A program made the position numbers and the translations under genes. A stretch of 48,672 bases of DNA from an uncultured Parasphingopyxis sp. (lineage in GTDB: Bacteria; Pseudomonadota; Alphaproteobacteria; Sphingomonadales; Sphingomonadaceae): positions 1 to 48,672 of the forward strand of contig NZ_CAKZNF010000027.1 in the NCBI RefSeq assembly GCF_937129435.1. Reading direction: 5' to 3'. The notes beneath the pieces were generated by a model. It had not been told where the DNA came from. It worked only from the letters and a program-made list of their open reading frames with translations, and ran no database searches. This document shows positions 27,706 to 36,050 of this stretch, in pieces. Position 1 is the first letter of the stretch. Every line of letters begins with the position of its first letter.

Positions 27706-28929
27706 ATGAGTGCATCCGCCGCCCCCATGTCGCGCCCCGGCGCCGACAATGCCGTCACCGTTCCGCGCGATCGCGCGCCTCGGGCGGACGGGAAGGTCGC
27801 GCTCGTCGGGCTGACCCGGGCGGAGATCCGGGAGGCGCTCGAGGGCATCGGCCTCGATCCGCGCCAGGCGAAGATGCGGACCAAGCAGCTCTGGCATCAG
27901 CTCTATCATCGCGGCGCGCGCGATTTCGACAGCATGAGCGAGATCGCCAAGCCGCACCGCGCGCTCTTCGCCGAGCATTTCGTCGTCGGCCGGCCCGAGA
28001 TCGTCGAACATCTCGTCTCCGAGGACGGCACGCGCAAATGGCTGCTCCGGACCGATGACGGTCATGACTACGAGATGGTCTTCATCCCCGATGCCGATCG
28101 CGGGACGCTGTGTATTTCGAGCCAGGTCGGCTGCACGCTCAATTGCCGATTCTGCCACACCGGGACGATGCGGCTCGTCCGCAACCTCGTGCCGCAGGAG
28201 ATTGTCGGCCAGGTGATGCTGGCGCGCGACACGCTCGACGAATGGCCCAAGCCCGGCGTGTCGAGCAACTACGATCCCGAAGGCCGGATGCTGACGAACA
28301 TCGTGCTGATGGGGATGGGCGAGCCGCTCTACAATTTCGATCACGTCCGCGACGCGATGGCGATCGTGCGCGACGAAGAGGGGTTGGGCCTGTCCCGCCG
28401 CCGGATCACGCTGTCGACCTCGGGCGTCGTTCCGGCGATGAAGCGCGCGGGCGAGGAGATCAATGTCAACCTCGCCGTCTCGCTCCATGCCGTGACCAAA
28501 GAGGTGCGCGACGAGATCGTGCCGCTCAACCGCAAATACGGGATCGAGGAGCTGCTGCAGGCCTGCGCCGATTATCCCGGTGTCAACAATGCCCGCCGGA
28601 TCACGTTCGAATATGTCATGCTGAAAGACAAGAACGACAGCGACGAAGACGCGCAGGAGCTGATCCGGCTGATCCGCAAGTACAAGCTCCCCGCCAAGGT
28701 GAACCTCATTCCCTTCAACCCCTGGCCCGGCGCGCCCTATGAATGCTCGACGCCCGAACGGATCGAGGCGTTTTCCTCGCAGATCTTCGATGCCGGGATC
28801 AGCGCCCCCGTCCGCACGCCAAGAGGGCGGGACATCATGGCGGCGTGCGGACAGCTCAAATCGGCGGCGGAAAAGAAGTCGCGCGCCGAGCTCGATCGGC
28901 TGGCCGAAGAGAAGCAGGCGGCTCTTTAG
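27706..28929 (+). CDS. rlmN: 23S rRNA (adenine2503-C2)/tRNA methyltransferase RlmN
   Basis: A 407-aa radical-SAM enzyme that methylates A2503 of 23S rRNA and A37 of some tRNAs. The [4Fe-4S]/SAM motif CTLNCRFC has C143, C147 and C150. The second catalytic cysteine is C381 (IMAACGQL). [12 protein letters not shown] and [20 protein letters not shown] are family-typical. The N-terminal 40 residues extend beyond most homologues, so the start at 27706 could be late, for example at 27727; no clear RBS is seen. Confidence 0.95.
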   Translation: MSASAAPMSRPGADNAVTVPRDRAPRADGKVALVGLTRAEIREALEGIGLDPRQAKMRTKQLWHQLYHRGARDFDSMSEIAKPHRALFAEHFVVGRPEIVEHLVSEDGTRKWLLRTDDGHDYEMVFIPDADRGTLCISSQVGCTLNCRFCHTGTMRLVRNLVPQEIVGQVMLARDTLDEWPKPGVSSNYDPEGRMLTNIVLMGMGEPLYNFDHVRDAMAIVRDEEGLGLSRRRITLSTSGVVPAMKRAGEEINVNLAVSLHAVTKEVRDEIVPLNRKYGIEELLQACADYPGVNNARRITFEYVMLKDKNDSDEDAQELIRLIRKYKLPAKVNLIPFNPWPGAPYECSTPERIEAFSSQIFDAGISAPVRTPRGRDIMAACGQLKSAAEKKSRAELDRLAEEKQAAL

Positions 28930-28980
28930 GCGATGCCGTCGCGCAGTAGGCGAATATATCCTCTCAGTGCTCCCGCCCTC

Positions 28981-29000
28981 CGACGCCGCCTGCGGCGTCG
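28981..29000. terminator. GC-rich hairpin after rlmN
   Basis: CGACGCCG (28981-28988) and CGGCGTCG (28993-29000) pair around CCTG, 50 bp after the rlmN stop. There is no T-run. The flanking bases, CTCAGTGCTCCCGCC and CTCAGGATAAAC, suggest it may belong to a dispersed GC-rich palindrome family. Confidence 0.4.
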
Positions 29001-29132
29001 CTCAGGATAAACTTCGCCCTAATTTGCGAAAGGCCCCTGACGAGTGGTTTCTCAGTCTGGCCTCAGCCCAGAAGCCCTGGCGACGAACAGTCGCCGGTCA
29101 ATCCATCGGCCTATATCGAAATTTTCTGCATC

Positions 29133-29756
29133 CTAGGATTTCAAGAGCCGTAGCACCTCTTCTCGACTTCGTTCGTCTTCAAGGAAAACGCCCATCATCT
29201 GGCTGGTCGTCATGATGACGCCAGGAGTGCTCACGCCTCGCGCGGTCATGCAAGAGTGGCTCGCTTCGATCACAACCGCCACGCCTTGCGGCTTGAGGTT
29301 GTCCCAGATGCATTGCGCAACTTCGGCGGTCAGCCGCTCCTGCACCTGCAAGCGGCGGGAAAAGCCGTGGAGCGCCCGCGCCAGCTTCGAAATGCCGGCG
29401 ACATGATCGGTCGGCAGATAGGCGATCGCGGGCTTGCCGATGATCGGCGCCATATGATGATCGCAGTGCGACTGGAACGGGATCTCCTTGAGCAGCACGA
29501 TCTCGTCATATCCGCCCACTTCCTCGAACGTGCGGGAGAGATGCACCGCCGGATCCTCGCCATAGCCGAGGCAATATTCTTTCCAGGCTCGCGCCACCCG
29601 CTTGGGTGTGTCGAGCAGACCCTCACGCGTCGGATCGTCCCCGGCCCAGCGGATCAGAGTTCGGATGGCGTCCTGGACGTCATCGGGGACCGGCGGCTTC
29701 GCCAGTCCGGCCCGGTTGTTGAAATCGTCTTCGTCGCGGCCGACCAGGCTGCTCAT
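29133..29756 (-). CDS. folE: GTP cyclohydrolase I
   Basis: A 207-aa enzyme making dihydroneopterin triphosphate from GTP, the first step of folate synthesis. Zn ligands C98, H101 and C169 are present in SHCDHHMAP and EASHSCMTARG. The substrate motif ARGVSTPG is intact. The length matches the bacterial FolE family. It is divergent from the acyl-CoA dehydrogenase operon; the 67-bp gap must hold both promoters, and a TTCGTTCGTTCG motif there could be an operator. Confidence 0.95.
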   Translation of the reverse strand: MSSLVGRDEDDFNNRAGLAKPPVPDDVQDAIRTLIRWAGDDPTREGLLDTPKRVARAWKEYCLGYGEDPAVHLSRTFEEVGGYDEIVLLKEIPFQSHCDHHMAPIIGKPAIAYLPTDHVAGISKLARALHGFSRRLQVQERLTAEVAQCIWDNLKPQGVAVVIEASHSCMTARGVSTPGVIMTTSQMMGVFLEDERSREEVLRLLKS

Positions 29757-29823
29757 GCTTATCTCCCTCGCGAGCGGCGTCTAAATATTCGTTCGTTCGC
29801 GCTCCACTCCCTTAATTGCCAGT

Positions 29824-31011
29824 ATGCCGGATGCCGCTCATAATGCCGAGACCATGACCGTCCCGCTCATCCATTCCTTCTCGTCCGCGAAGCTGCCGCA
29901 AGCGGCGGAGACGTTGCGCGGTGAGATAAGGGATTTCCTTGCCGAACGCCTTGACGGCGTTTCCCCGCGCACGCGCGCCAAGACTTGGTCCGGTTTCGAC
30001 CCGGACTTCAGCCGGAGTCTGGGCGCGCGGGGCTGGCTCGGGCTGACCTTGCCGCGCGAATATGGCGGCGGCGGTGCGGACGCCTTTTCGCGCTTCGTCC
30101 TGATGGAGGAATTGCTGGCGGCGGGCGCGCCCGTCGCGGCGCACTGGATCGGCGACCGGCAGAGCGCGCCGCTGCTGATGCGCTACGGGACGGAGGAGCA
30201 GCGCCGTTTCTACCTGCCGCGGATCTGCGCCGGCGAAATCGTCTTCTGCATCGGCATGAGCGAGCCCAATTCGGGTTCCGACCTCGCCAGTATCAGGACG
30301 CGCGCAACACAAGACGGCGATAGCTGGCGGCTCAACGGATCGAAGATCTGGACGACGTTCGGCCACAAGTCGGATTACATGATCGCGCTGGTACGGACAT
30401 CGGGCTCGCCGGACGATCGTCAGGCCGGGCTTTCCCAGTTCATCATCGACCTCACGCTGCCGGGCATTTCCGTTCGCCCGATCGTCGACCTGTGCGGCGA
30501 CGCACATTTCAGCGAAGTGTTCTTCGAGGATGTGCGATTGCCCGCCGATGCGCTCGTCGGCGAAGAAGGGCAGGGCTGGGCGCAGGTCAATGCCGAACTG
30601 GCGTTCGAACGCAGCGGCCCCGAACGCATCTATTCGAGCATGGTGCTGCTCGATCTGTGGGCATCGCATCTGGCGAACAGTCCCGAAAACCCATGTCATC
30701 AGGAACGGCTGGGCAAGCTGCTCGCGCGGCTGGCGATCGCCCGCGAAATGTCGATCGCACTGGCGGCAAAGCTCGCCAACGGGGAATCGCCGGTCAACGA
30801 GGCCGCGTTGCTGAAGGATCTGGGGACCGAGCTGGAACAGGCTATTCCCGTGGAAATCGCCGATGCCGTGGGATCGGATCCGGCGCCGGTCGATCCCGAA
30901 CTGCTCGGTACGCTCGCTTATCTGATGCAGATCAGCGCGTCTTTTTCGCTACGCGGAGGGACGCGGGAAATATTGCGCGGCATGATCGCGCGGGGCCTGG
31001 GGTTGCGATAG
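29824..31011 (+). CDS. Acyl-CoA dehydrogenase, FadE-like subunit 1
   Basis: A 395-aa flavoenzyme of the acyl-CoA dehydrogenase superfamily: FCIGMSEPNSGSDLASIRTR forms the FAD-binding region and RGGTREILRGMIARG the C-terminal catalytic/FAD segment. It is probably one half of a heteromeric dehydrogenase, as in steroid or branched acyl-CoA catabolism, since the next gene is a divergent relative ending 2 bp later. ATG at 29824 is used; ATG at 29854 (MTVPLIHS) is an alternative and neither has a strong RBS. Confidence 0.88.
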   Translation: MPDAAHNAETMTVPLIHSFSSAKLPQAAETLRGEIRDFLAERLDGVSPRTRAKTWSGFDPDFSRSLGARGWLGLTLPREYGGGGADAFSRFVLMEELLAAGAPVAAHWIGDRQSAPLLMRYGTEEQRRFYLPRICAGEIVFCIGMSEPNSGSDLASIRTRATQDGDSWRLNGSKIWTTFGHKSDYMIALVRTSGSPDDRQAGLSQFIIDLTLPGISVRPIVDLCGDAHFSEVFFEDVRLPADALVGEEGQGWAQVNAELAFERSGPERIYSSMVLLDLWASHLANSPENPCHQERLGKLLARLAIAREMSIALAAKLANGESPVNEAALLKDLGTELEQAIPVEIADAVGSDPAPVDPELLGTLAYLMQISASFSLRGGTREILRGMIARGLGLR

Positions 31012-31013
31012 CC

Positions 31014-32009
31014 ATGGACGACGAACTGCTCGGACCCTTTGCGCGTCTGCTGACGGACCTGTCTCCACCGGCCACGGTGCGCGGCGCGGAAAAAGATGGA
31101 TCGGCGCCGGAATTGTGGGCGGCTATCGGCGATTCCGGCTTTCTCGATGCGCTGGTGCCCGAAGACAGCGGCGGGGTCGGCCTTCTGCCGCAGAATATCG
31201 CCTCCCTCGTCATTGCGTGCGGCGAGCATCTGGTTCCGGTGCCGGTCGCCGAAACCATCGTCGCACGGGCACTGCTCGCGCGGCACGGTGCGGATGTGCC
31301 CGCCGATGCGCCGATTCTGCTCTGGCCCTTGTCCGAGGACGGTAAGTTGTCGTCGCCGGTCGCGCCTGTGTTCAGCGACGGCTGCCTTGCGCTGGTTCAG
31401 TCGGGCAACGGCATGACACTGGTCGAAGCGGCTCAAGGTGAGCGCGATGGTTTCGGCCTGCCGGCGGCGCTGATCTCTGCCGACGCTCCGCCGCTCGCCG
31501 CGTTCGAATCGGACATCGACCTTCTGACCTGGGCCGCCGCGATCACGTCCGCCCATATGGCGGGGGCGATGAACCGCGTTCTCGCCATGTCGATCGCCCA
31601 TGCTTCCGAACGCAATCAGTTCGGCCGCCCGCTGTCGAAATTCCAGGCCATCCAGCACCATCTGGCGGTGATGGCGGAACGGGTGGCGGCCTCCAATGCG
31701 GCGGCGCATTTCGTTTTCGCCAGCGAGCGACTGGCGCTCAACCCGTGGCGCGCGGCGGCGGCGAAATGCATGGTCAATCAGGCGGCGCCCGATTGCTGCG
31801 GGCTCGCCCATGCCGTGCATGGCGCGATAGGAATCAGCGAGGAGCATGACTTGCAACTCCACACCCGGCGCATCAAGCGCTGGCAGTTGAGCTTCGGTTC
31901 GGAAGCCTATTGGGCACGGCGCGTTGCCGCTTCCTGGCGGGAACAGGGCGGCGGCACGAGCATCGATAGGATCCGCCGGCAGATTCGGGGTGGCAGCGCG
32001 GATGGGTAG
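31014..32009 (+). CDS. Acyl-CoA dehydrogenase-like subunit 2
   Basis: A 331-aa partner of the preceding gene, also acyl-CoA dehydrogenase-like but shorter and divergent. It has a C-terminal ACAD segment (ERNQFGRPLSKFQAIQHHLA, then AVHGAIGISEEHDLQLHTRR), while the N-terminal half is less conserved. In heteromeric ACADs one subunit keeps the full active site, and this protein likely completes the FAD pocket of subunit 1. It starts 2 bp after that gene's stop. A truncated hydratase gene and an iron alcohol dehydrogenase follow. Confidence 0.82.
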   Translation: MDDELLGPFARLLTDLSPPATVRGAEKDGSAPELWAAIGDSGFLDALVPEDSGGVGLLPQNIASLVIACGEHLVPVPVAETIVARALLARHGADVPADAPILLWPLSEDGKLSSPVAPVFSDGCLALVQSGNGMTLVEAAQGERDGFGLPAALISADAPPLAAFESDIDLLTWAAAITSAHMAGAMNRVLAMSIAHASERNQFGRPLSKFQAIQHHLAVMAERVAASNAAAHFVFASERLALNPWRAAAAKCMVNQAAPDCCGLAHAVHGAIGISEEHDLQLHTRRIKRWQLSFGSEAYWARRVAASWREQGGGTSIDRIRRQIRGGSADG

Positions 32010-32051
32010 TCGAATGGGGAGCCGCCCGGGCGGTGGCCGAAGGAGCTTCGC

Positions 32052-32294
32052 ATGAGCGATCTGGTAACCCGAACGACGCAAGACGGTATCGTCACGCTGG
32101 CACTGAACCAACCCGACACGCGCAACGCGATTTCCGAATTGCCGATGATCGACGCGATCGTCGGTGCGTTGCAGGATGCGGACGCCGATCCCGATACCCG
32201 CGTCATCATCCTGACCGGCGAGGGCAGCTGCTTCTCGTCGGGCGGTAATATCAAGAGCATCACGGCGCACGCTATGCGCTCTCGCCGAAAATGA
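32052..32294 (+). pseudogene. Truncated enoyl-CoA hydratase
   Basis: An 80-codon remnant of an enoyl-CoA hydratase/isomerase: TQDGIVTLALNQPDTRNAIS and VIILTGEGSCFSSGGNIKS are the crotonase start and the oxyanion region, at the right distance. The frame then ends in an unrelated tail and stop, so about 180 residues are missing. The RBS (GAAGGAG, 6 nt before ATG) is intact, showing it was once a normal gene in the operon. An internal deletion ending near 32290 is the likely cause, so beta-oxidation past the ACAD step must use another hydratase. Confidence 0.8.
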
Positions 32295-32410
32295 CCGAAC
32301 CGCTCCCCCTTCGTGGAATTGGTGCCGCTGCTCACAAATTTGGCGGGTGAATAAGACTGCCGAATCACCTATCGGCTTTGGCCGGAGCGATGCCAAGGAG
32401 GATATGTTCC

Positions 32411-33574
32411 ATGGTTTCTCAAGCCGCATTGCCGCGGCTGTTGCGCATCGGTGGTGGCGCTTCGGGCGAACTGGGCGCGATACTGGATTCACTCGGATTG
32501 TCGCGTCCGTTGATCGTGACTGACGATTTTCTGCTGAAAAGCGGCAAAGTGGAAATGTTGATCGACGGGTTGCGCCGCTCGGCTATCGAAGCGCGCGTCT
32601 TCGCCGATACCGTGCCCGAGCCTACGGCCGCCTCGATCGAGGCCGCGCTCGCATTCCAGCAGGAGGCCGACCATGATTGCGTCGTCGGGTTCGGCGGAGG
32701 GAGCCCGATCGACAGCGCGAAGGCGATTGCCGTGCTTGCCGTGCATGGAGGCCGGTGCGCGGACTACAAGGCACCGCATGTGCAAGATGCGGCAGGTCTG
32801 CCGATCATCGCCATCCCGACAACGGCGGGGACCGGTTCGGAAGCAACCCGTTTCACCATCGTCACCGATGAAACGACGGACGAGAAAATGTTGTGCGCTG
32901 GTTTGGCCTATCTGCCCGTCGCGGCATTGGTCGACTACGAACTGACGCTGACGATGCCGCCTCGCCTTACCGCAGACACCGGCATCGATGCGCTTACCCA
33001 TGGCATCGAGGCCTATGTTTCGGCCAAGGCGAACCCGTTTTCCGATATCTTCGCTCTCTCCGCCATAAAGGCGATCGCGCCCAATTTGCGTCGTGTCTGG
33101 AACGACCCGGAGGATCGTGTTGCGCGCGAGGCGATGATGTTGGGCTCGATGCAGGCCGGCATCGCCTTTTCGAACGCTTCGGTTGCCCTTGTTCATGGCA
33201 TGAGCCGGCCGATCGGTGCGCATTTTCACGTGCCGCACGGCCTTTCCAATGCCATGCTCCTGCCCACCGTCACGGCTTTTTCCGCTCCCGCCGCGCTTGC
33301 CCGATATGCACAATGCGCTCGTGCCATGGATATCGCCGGCGCTGATGAGGGCGAGCAGGGCGCAATCCGAAGATTGGTCGACGAGCTGGCCCGCATCAAC
33401 GAAGAGCTCGAGGTGCCCTCGCCTCAAGCATTCGGCATTGATCCCGAACGTTGGTCGGCCCTCATACCTGTGATGGCGGAACAGGCATTGGCATCGGGTT
33501 CACCCGGCAACAATCCGATCGTGCCGACGGCCGAGCAGATCCAGGGTCTTTATCGTCAAGTGTGGAATCCCTGA
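32411..33574 (+). CDS. Iron-containing alcohol dehydrogenase
   Basis: A 387-aa group III dehydrogenase. NAD-binding GGGS is at residues 95-98 and TTAGTGSEAT follows. Metal ligands D193, H197 (DALTHGIEAY), H262 and H276 (HFHVPHG) are all present, so it should be active. It reduces or oxidises an aldehyde/alcohol; the substrate is not known, and maleylacetate reductase-like activity cannot be excluded. ATG at 32411 is preceded by AAGGAGG at good spacing; a longer frame from 32378 is rejected. It ends the acyl-CoA operon. Confidence 0.9.
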   Translation: MVSQAALPRLLRIGGGASGELGAILDSLGLSRPLIVTDDFLLKSGKVEMLIDGLRRSAIEARVFADTVPEPTAASIEAALAFQQEADHDCVVGFGGGSPIDSAKAIAVLAVHGGRCADYKAPHVQDAAGLPIIAIPTTAGTGSEATRFTIVTDETTDEKMLCAGLAYLPVAALVDYELTLTMPPRLTADTGIDALTHGIEAYVSAKANPFSDIFALSAIKAIAPNLRRVWNDPEDRVAREAMMLGSMQAGIAFSNASVALVHGMSRPIGAHFHVPHGLSNAMLLPTVTAFSAPAALARYAQCARAMDIAGADEGEQGAIRRLVDELARINEELEVPSPQAFGIDPERWSALIPVMAEQALASGSPGNNPIVPTAEQIQGLYRQVWNP

Positions 33575-33793
33575 GGCGGTCGCCATAATTGGGATAGCGC
33601 AACGTTATTCTGGGGCTCATTTCTAGCCCCCTTTAGATACTTATGACTGCTCATCTGCCCGTTCTTCTCTGACGGGTGAATTGGGGAGGGGCCATCCCTT
33701 CTTGGGGGGAATGATGGTTCCGGCCCTTCGTTCGTTCAATAGGTCAGATAGCTTGATAACATTGTTGTCGGCATTGACCTGCCCATCCCCAGG
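33575..33793. other. Intergenic stretch before the IS3 remnant
   Basis: 220 bp with no gene. It contains TCATTTCTAGCCCCC and a TTCGTTCGTTCAATAG motif similar to that at 29778-29795 before the acyl-CoA operon, possibly a shared operator. The rest may be the decayed end of the insertion sequence. Confidence 0.35.
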
Positions 33794-34010
33794 TTAAGTT
33801 AGAGTTCCGACGGTTGAGGTCGCCCTGCTGCGTGGCCTGGAGCGTAACGTAAGGCAGATCGGCAGGGCGAGGCAAGATCGTTTGTGGGGCTGGTAGCCGA
33901 ACGAGCTGTGCGGGCGGAGCGAGTTGCAGTGGGCCCGCCAGCGGCTGATCAGTATGACCGCATCCTTGAGCGTATAGAAGATTTCCCCGTTCAGCAGCTC
34001 ATCCCTGAGC
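33794..34010 (-). pseudogene. IS3-family transposase remnant
   Basis: Minus-strand frame with LRDELLNGEIFYTLKDAVIL and SLRPHSSFGYQP, the C-terminal end of the IS3-type integrase core (the usual RPHSALGYRPP signature). Only about 50 residues of it remain and no terminal repeats were found. Its DNA runs straight into the 3' end of the TPR-sulfotransferase gene; the last few codons and the stop of that gene (33991-34010) lie inside the IS scrap. Confidence 0.75.
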
Positions 34011-35982
34011 GTGCCAATGCCGATTTCAAGTCGCCCAGCCACGGTTCATAAGCGCGCCAGTTCCCGACGCCGCTGCGATTGATGGGTCGGCGAACCTGTT
34101 CGGAGCTTGCGGTGCGGATCGCGTGTTCGGTTTTATGGAAATCGATGCAGGCCTGTTCGAAAGGCAGTTCAAGATAATCGAGCATGCGTCGGACTTGCCC
34201 CTCCAGATCGTCGAGCACGTTCTCATGCTGCACGCGCAGAATGCGGCCGGGAAGCACCTCGTCCCAATGTTCCATGAGGGCGACATAATCGGCATAATAT
34301 TGCCCGACCTGTTCGAGTCCGTAGGTAAACTCCTGTCCTTCGGCGAAGAGCTGTTTGAAGCAGGAGAAACAGCAATCCATCGGATCGCGCCGGGCATCGA
34401 TAATCTTTGCGTTTGGGAGGATCAGGTGGATGAGCCCGATATGCCGGAAATTGTTCGGCATCTTGTCGATGAACAAAGGCGCCCCTTGCCGGTGAATACG
34501 CGTACCTTCGATATATTCCTCGCCGAAAGTGCGAAGTTGATCTTCATCGAGATTGTGCAAATTTTGCGGGTAGGGCAACTTGTCTGACGCACGCTGGCGA
34601 CCGCGCAAGCGTTGCGAGAGCGAGAGAATATTCGGCAGCTCGAGCGTGCCGTCGATCAGGCTGTGCGAAGCGAGGATCTGTTCGAGCAGCGTCGATCCGG
34701 CGCGCGGCAAGCCGACGATAAAAATCGGATCGGGCGCCGGGCACCCGTTGCCTGCCTGCTTGTCGAACAATTCGGCGGTGCAGATTTCGCGCTGCGCGGC
34801 GAACTCCCCGCTCATCTGGTCGGCATCGTAGCGGCTCTGGAGCCGCTTCAGATCGTTGCCGCGCTCATAGTAGCCGAACGACGCTTGATAGTGATTCCGA
34901 TCCTCCAGCGCCTTGCCAAGTGCGAAGCAGATGTGAACGCGGTCCATGTGCGCCAGATCGCCGCGCGCCTCTTGCTCGCGCATCCGGTCGATCTCGGCTT
35001 CCTCGAAACGATAGGTCTTCAAATTGGCGAGAGCATACCAGGCATCGCCTTGATCGGGCTTCGCCGCACAGGCGGCACGGTAGGAGGAGACGGCCTCGTC
35101 CTGTCGCCCGAACGTTTTAAGCGCATGACCGCGCGAAGTCAGCGTCGCGGGATCGCCTGGCAGTTGTTTGAGAATGGCGTCGAACAATTCGAAGGCGCGA
35201 TCATAATCGCCGACCTGCATCGATTCGATCGCAAGATGCGACTGGAAGATGGGATTATCCGGATCGCAATCGTAGAGCGCCTTCGCCTGGTCAAGCGCTT
35301 CGCCGAATTTTTGCCGCTTGCGAAGCACCTGGATATAATCGAGGCGAAGCTGGATGTTGTCGGGTTCGAAGGCGACCGCGCTCTCGATCAGAAATTCGGC
35401 ATCTTCTAGCACGCCGAACCGCGAACCGATCTCGGCAAGCAGCCGCATCGCCTCCACGTCCCGAGGATGTTGCTTCAGATGTGCGCGGCAAGGATTTTCG
35501 GCCTTGAGTAGCTTTCCCTCATGCAAAAGATGCGTGACGGCCACGACGTCTTTGGGCAGCGACTTGAGCCGTTCCGCCTGCGCCACGGCCTCCGCCGCTT
35601 CGCCGGGCCGGCCCATGGCGGAGAGAAGATCGCCCTGGGCGCGCCAGCTGGCTTCGAGGGCCGGATTGAATCGTGTCGCGCGTTGAAATGCGGAGAGGGC
35701 GGCGTTGTCCTCGCCGACCGAACGGAGGAGATGACCCTCCTCCTGATGCACCCGGCCGAACTCGGGGCTGAGCGCCTTGATCGCGGCCAGTGTCCGCCGC
35801 GCATCATCTATGCGGCGCGCATAGCGTTCGCACACCGCGCGCATGTAAAGCGCCTCGATACTGTCGGGATCGGACTCCAGTGCCGGTTCGAGCAGCGCGA
35901 TCGCGGCATCGGGGCGACCCGCGACGAGCTGTTGCCGCGCCGCGCTGATCGCATCCGTCGATGGGTCCTTGGACTGGCTCAC
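33991..35982 (-). CDS. TPR-repeat sulfotransferase
   Basis: A 663-aa protein. Residues 1-380 are TPR repeats (LYDCDPDNPIFQSHLAIESM, LPGDPATLTSRGHALKTFGR). Residues of about 415-650 are a sulfotransferase: the PAPS 5'-phosphosulfate loop GLPRAGSTLLEQ begins at residue 424, and a 3'-phosphate motif region IDARRDPMDCCFS follows. The partner acceptor is unknown; such proteins often sit beside TonB receptors. The C terminus (YEPWLGDLKSALARSGMSC) ends in an IS3 fragment, so the last residues are probably not original. The upstream neighbour is the split TonB receptor. Confidence 0.85.
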   Translation of the reverse strand: MSQSKDPSTDAISAARQQLVAGRPDAAIALLEPALESDPDSIEALYMRAVCERYARRIDDARRTLAAIKALSPEFGRVHQEEGHLLRSVGEDNAALSAFQRATRFNPALEASWRAQGDLLSAMGRPGEAAEAVAQAERLKSLPKDVVAVTHLLHEGKLLKAENPCRAHLKQHPRDVEAMRLLAEIGSRFGVLEDAEFLIESAVAFEPDNIQLRLDYIQVLRKRQKFGEALDQAKALYDCDPDNPIFQSHLAIESMQVGDYDRAFELFDAILKQLPGDPATLTSRGHALKTFGRQDEAVSSYRAACAAKPDQGDAWYALANLKTYRFEEAEIDRMREQEARGDLAHMDRVHICFALGKALEDRNHYQASFGYYERGNDLKRLQSRYDADQMSGEFAAQREICTAELFDKQAGNGCPAPDPIFIVGLPRAGSTLLEQILASHSLIDGTLELPNILSLSQRLRGRQRASDKLPYPQNLHNLDEDQLRTFGEEYIEGTRIHRQGAPLFIDKMPNNFRHIGLIHLILPNAKIIDARRDPMDCCFSCFKQLFAEGQEFTYGLEQVGQYYADYVALMEHWDEVLPGRILRVQHENVLDDLEGQVRRMLDYLELPFEQACIDFHKTEHAIRTASSEQVRRPINRSGVGNWRAYEPWLGDLKSALARSGMSC

Positions 35983-36050
35983 CGGCCCTCAATAGGGAGA
36001 TTGCGCGGGAATGGCGAACCGGCCGGTCCACCATTCAACACGCAAATAGC

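Noticed and set aside
30918..32492. 524-codon minus-strand open frame
   Set aside because: Antisense of the second ACAD subunit and hydratase remnant.
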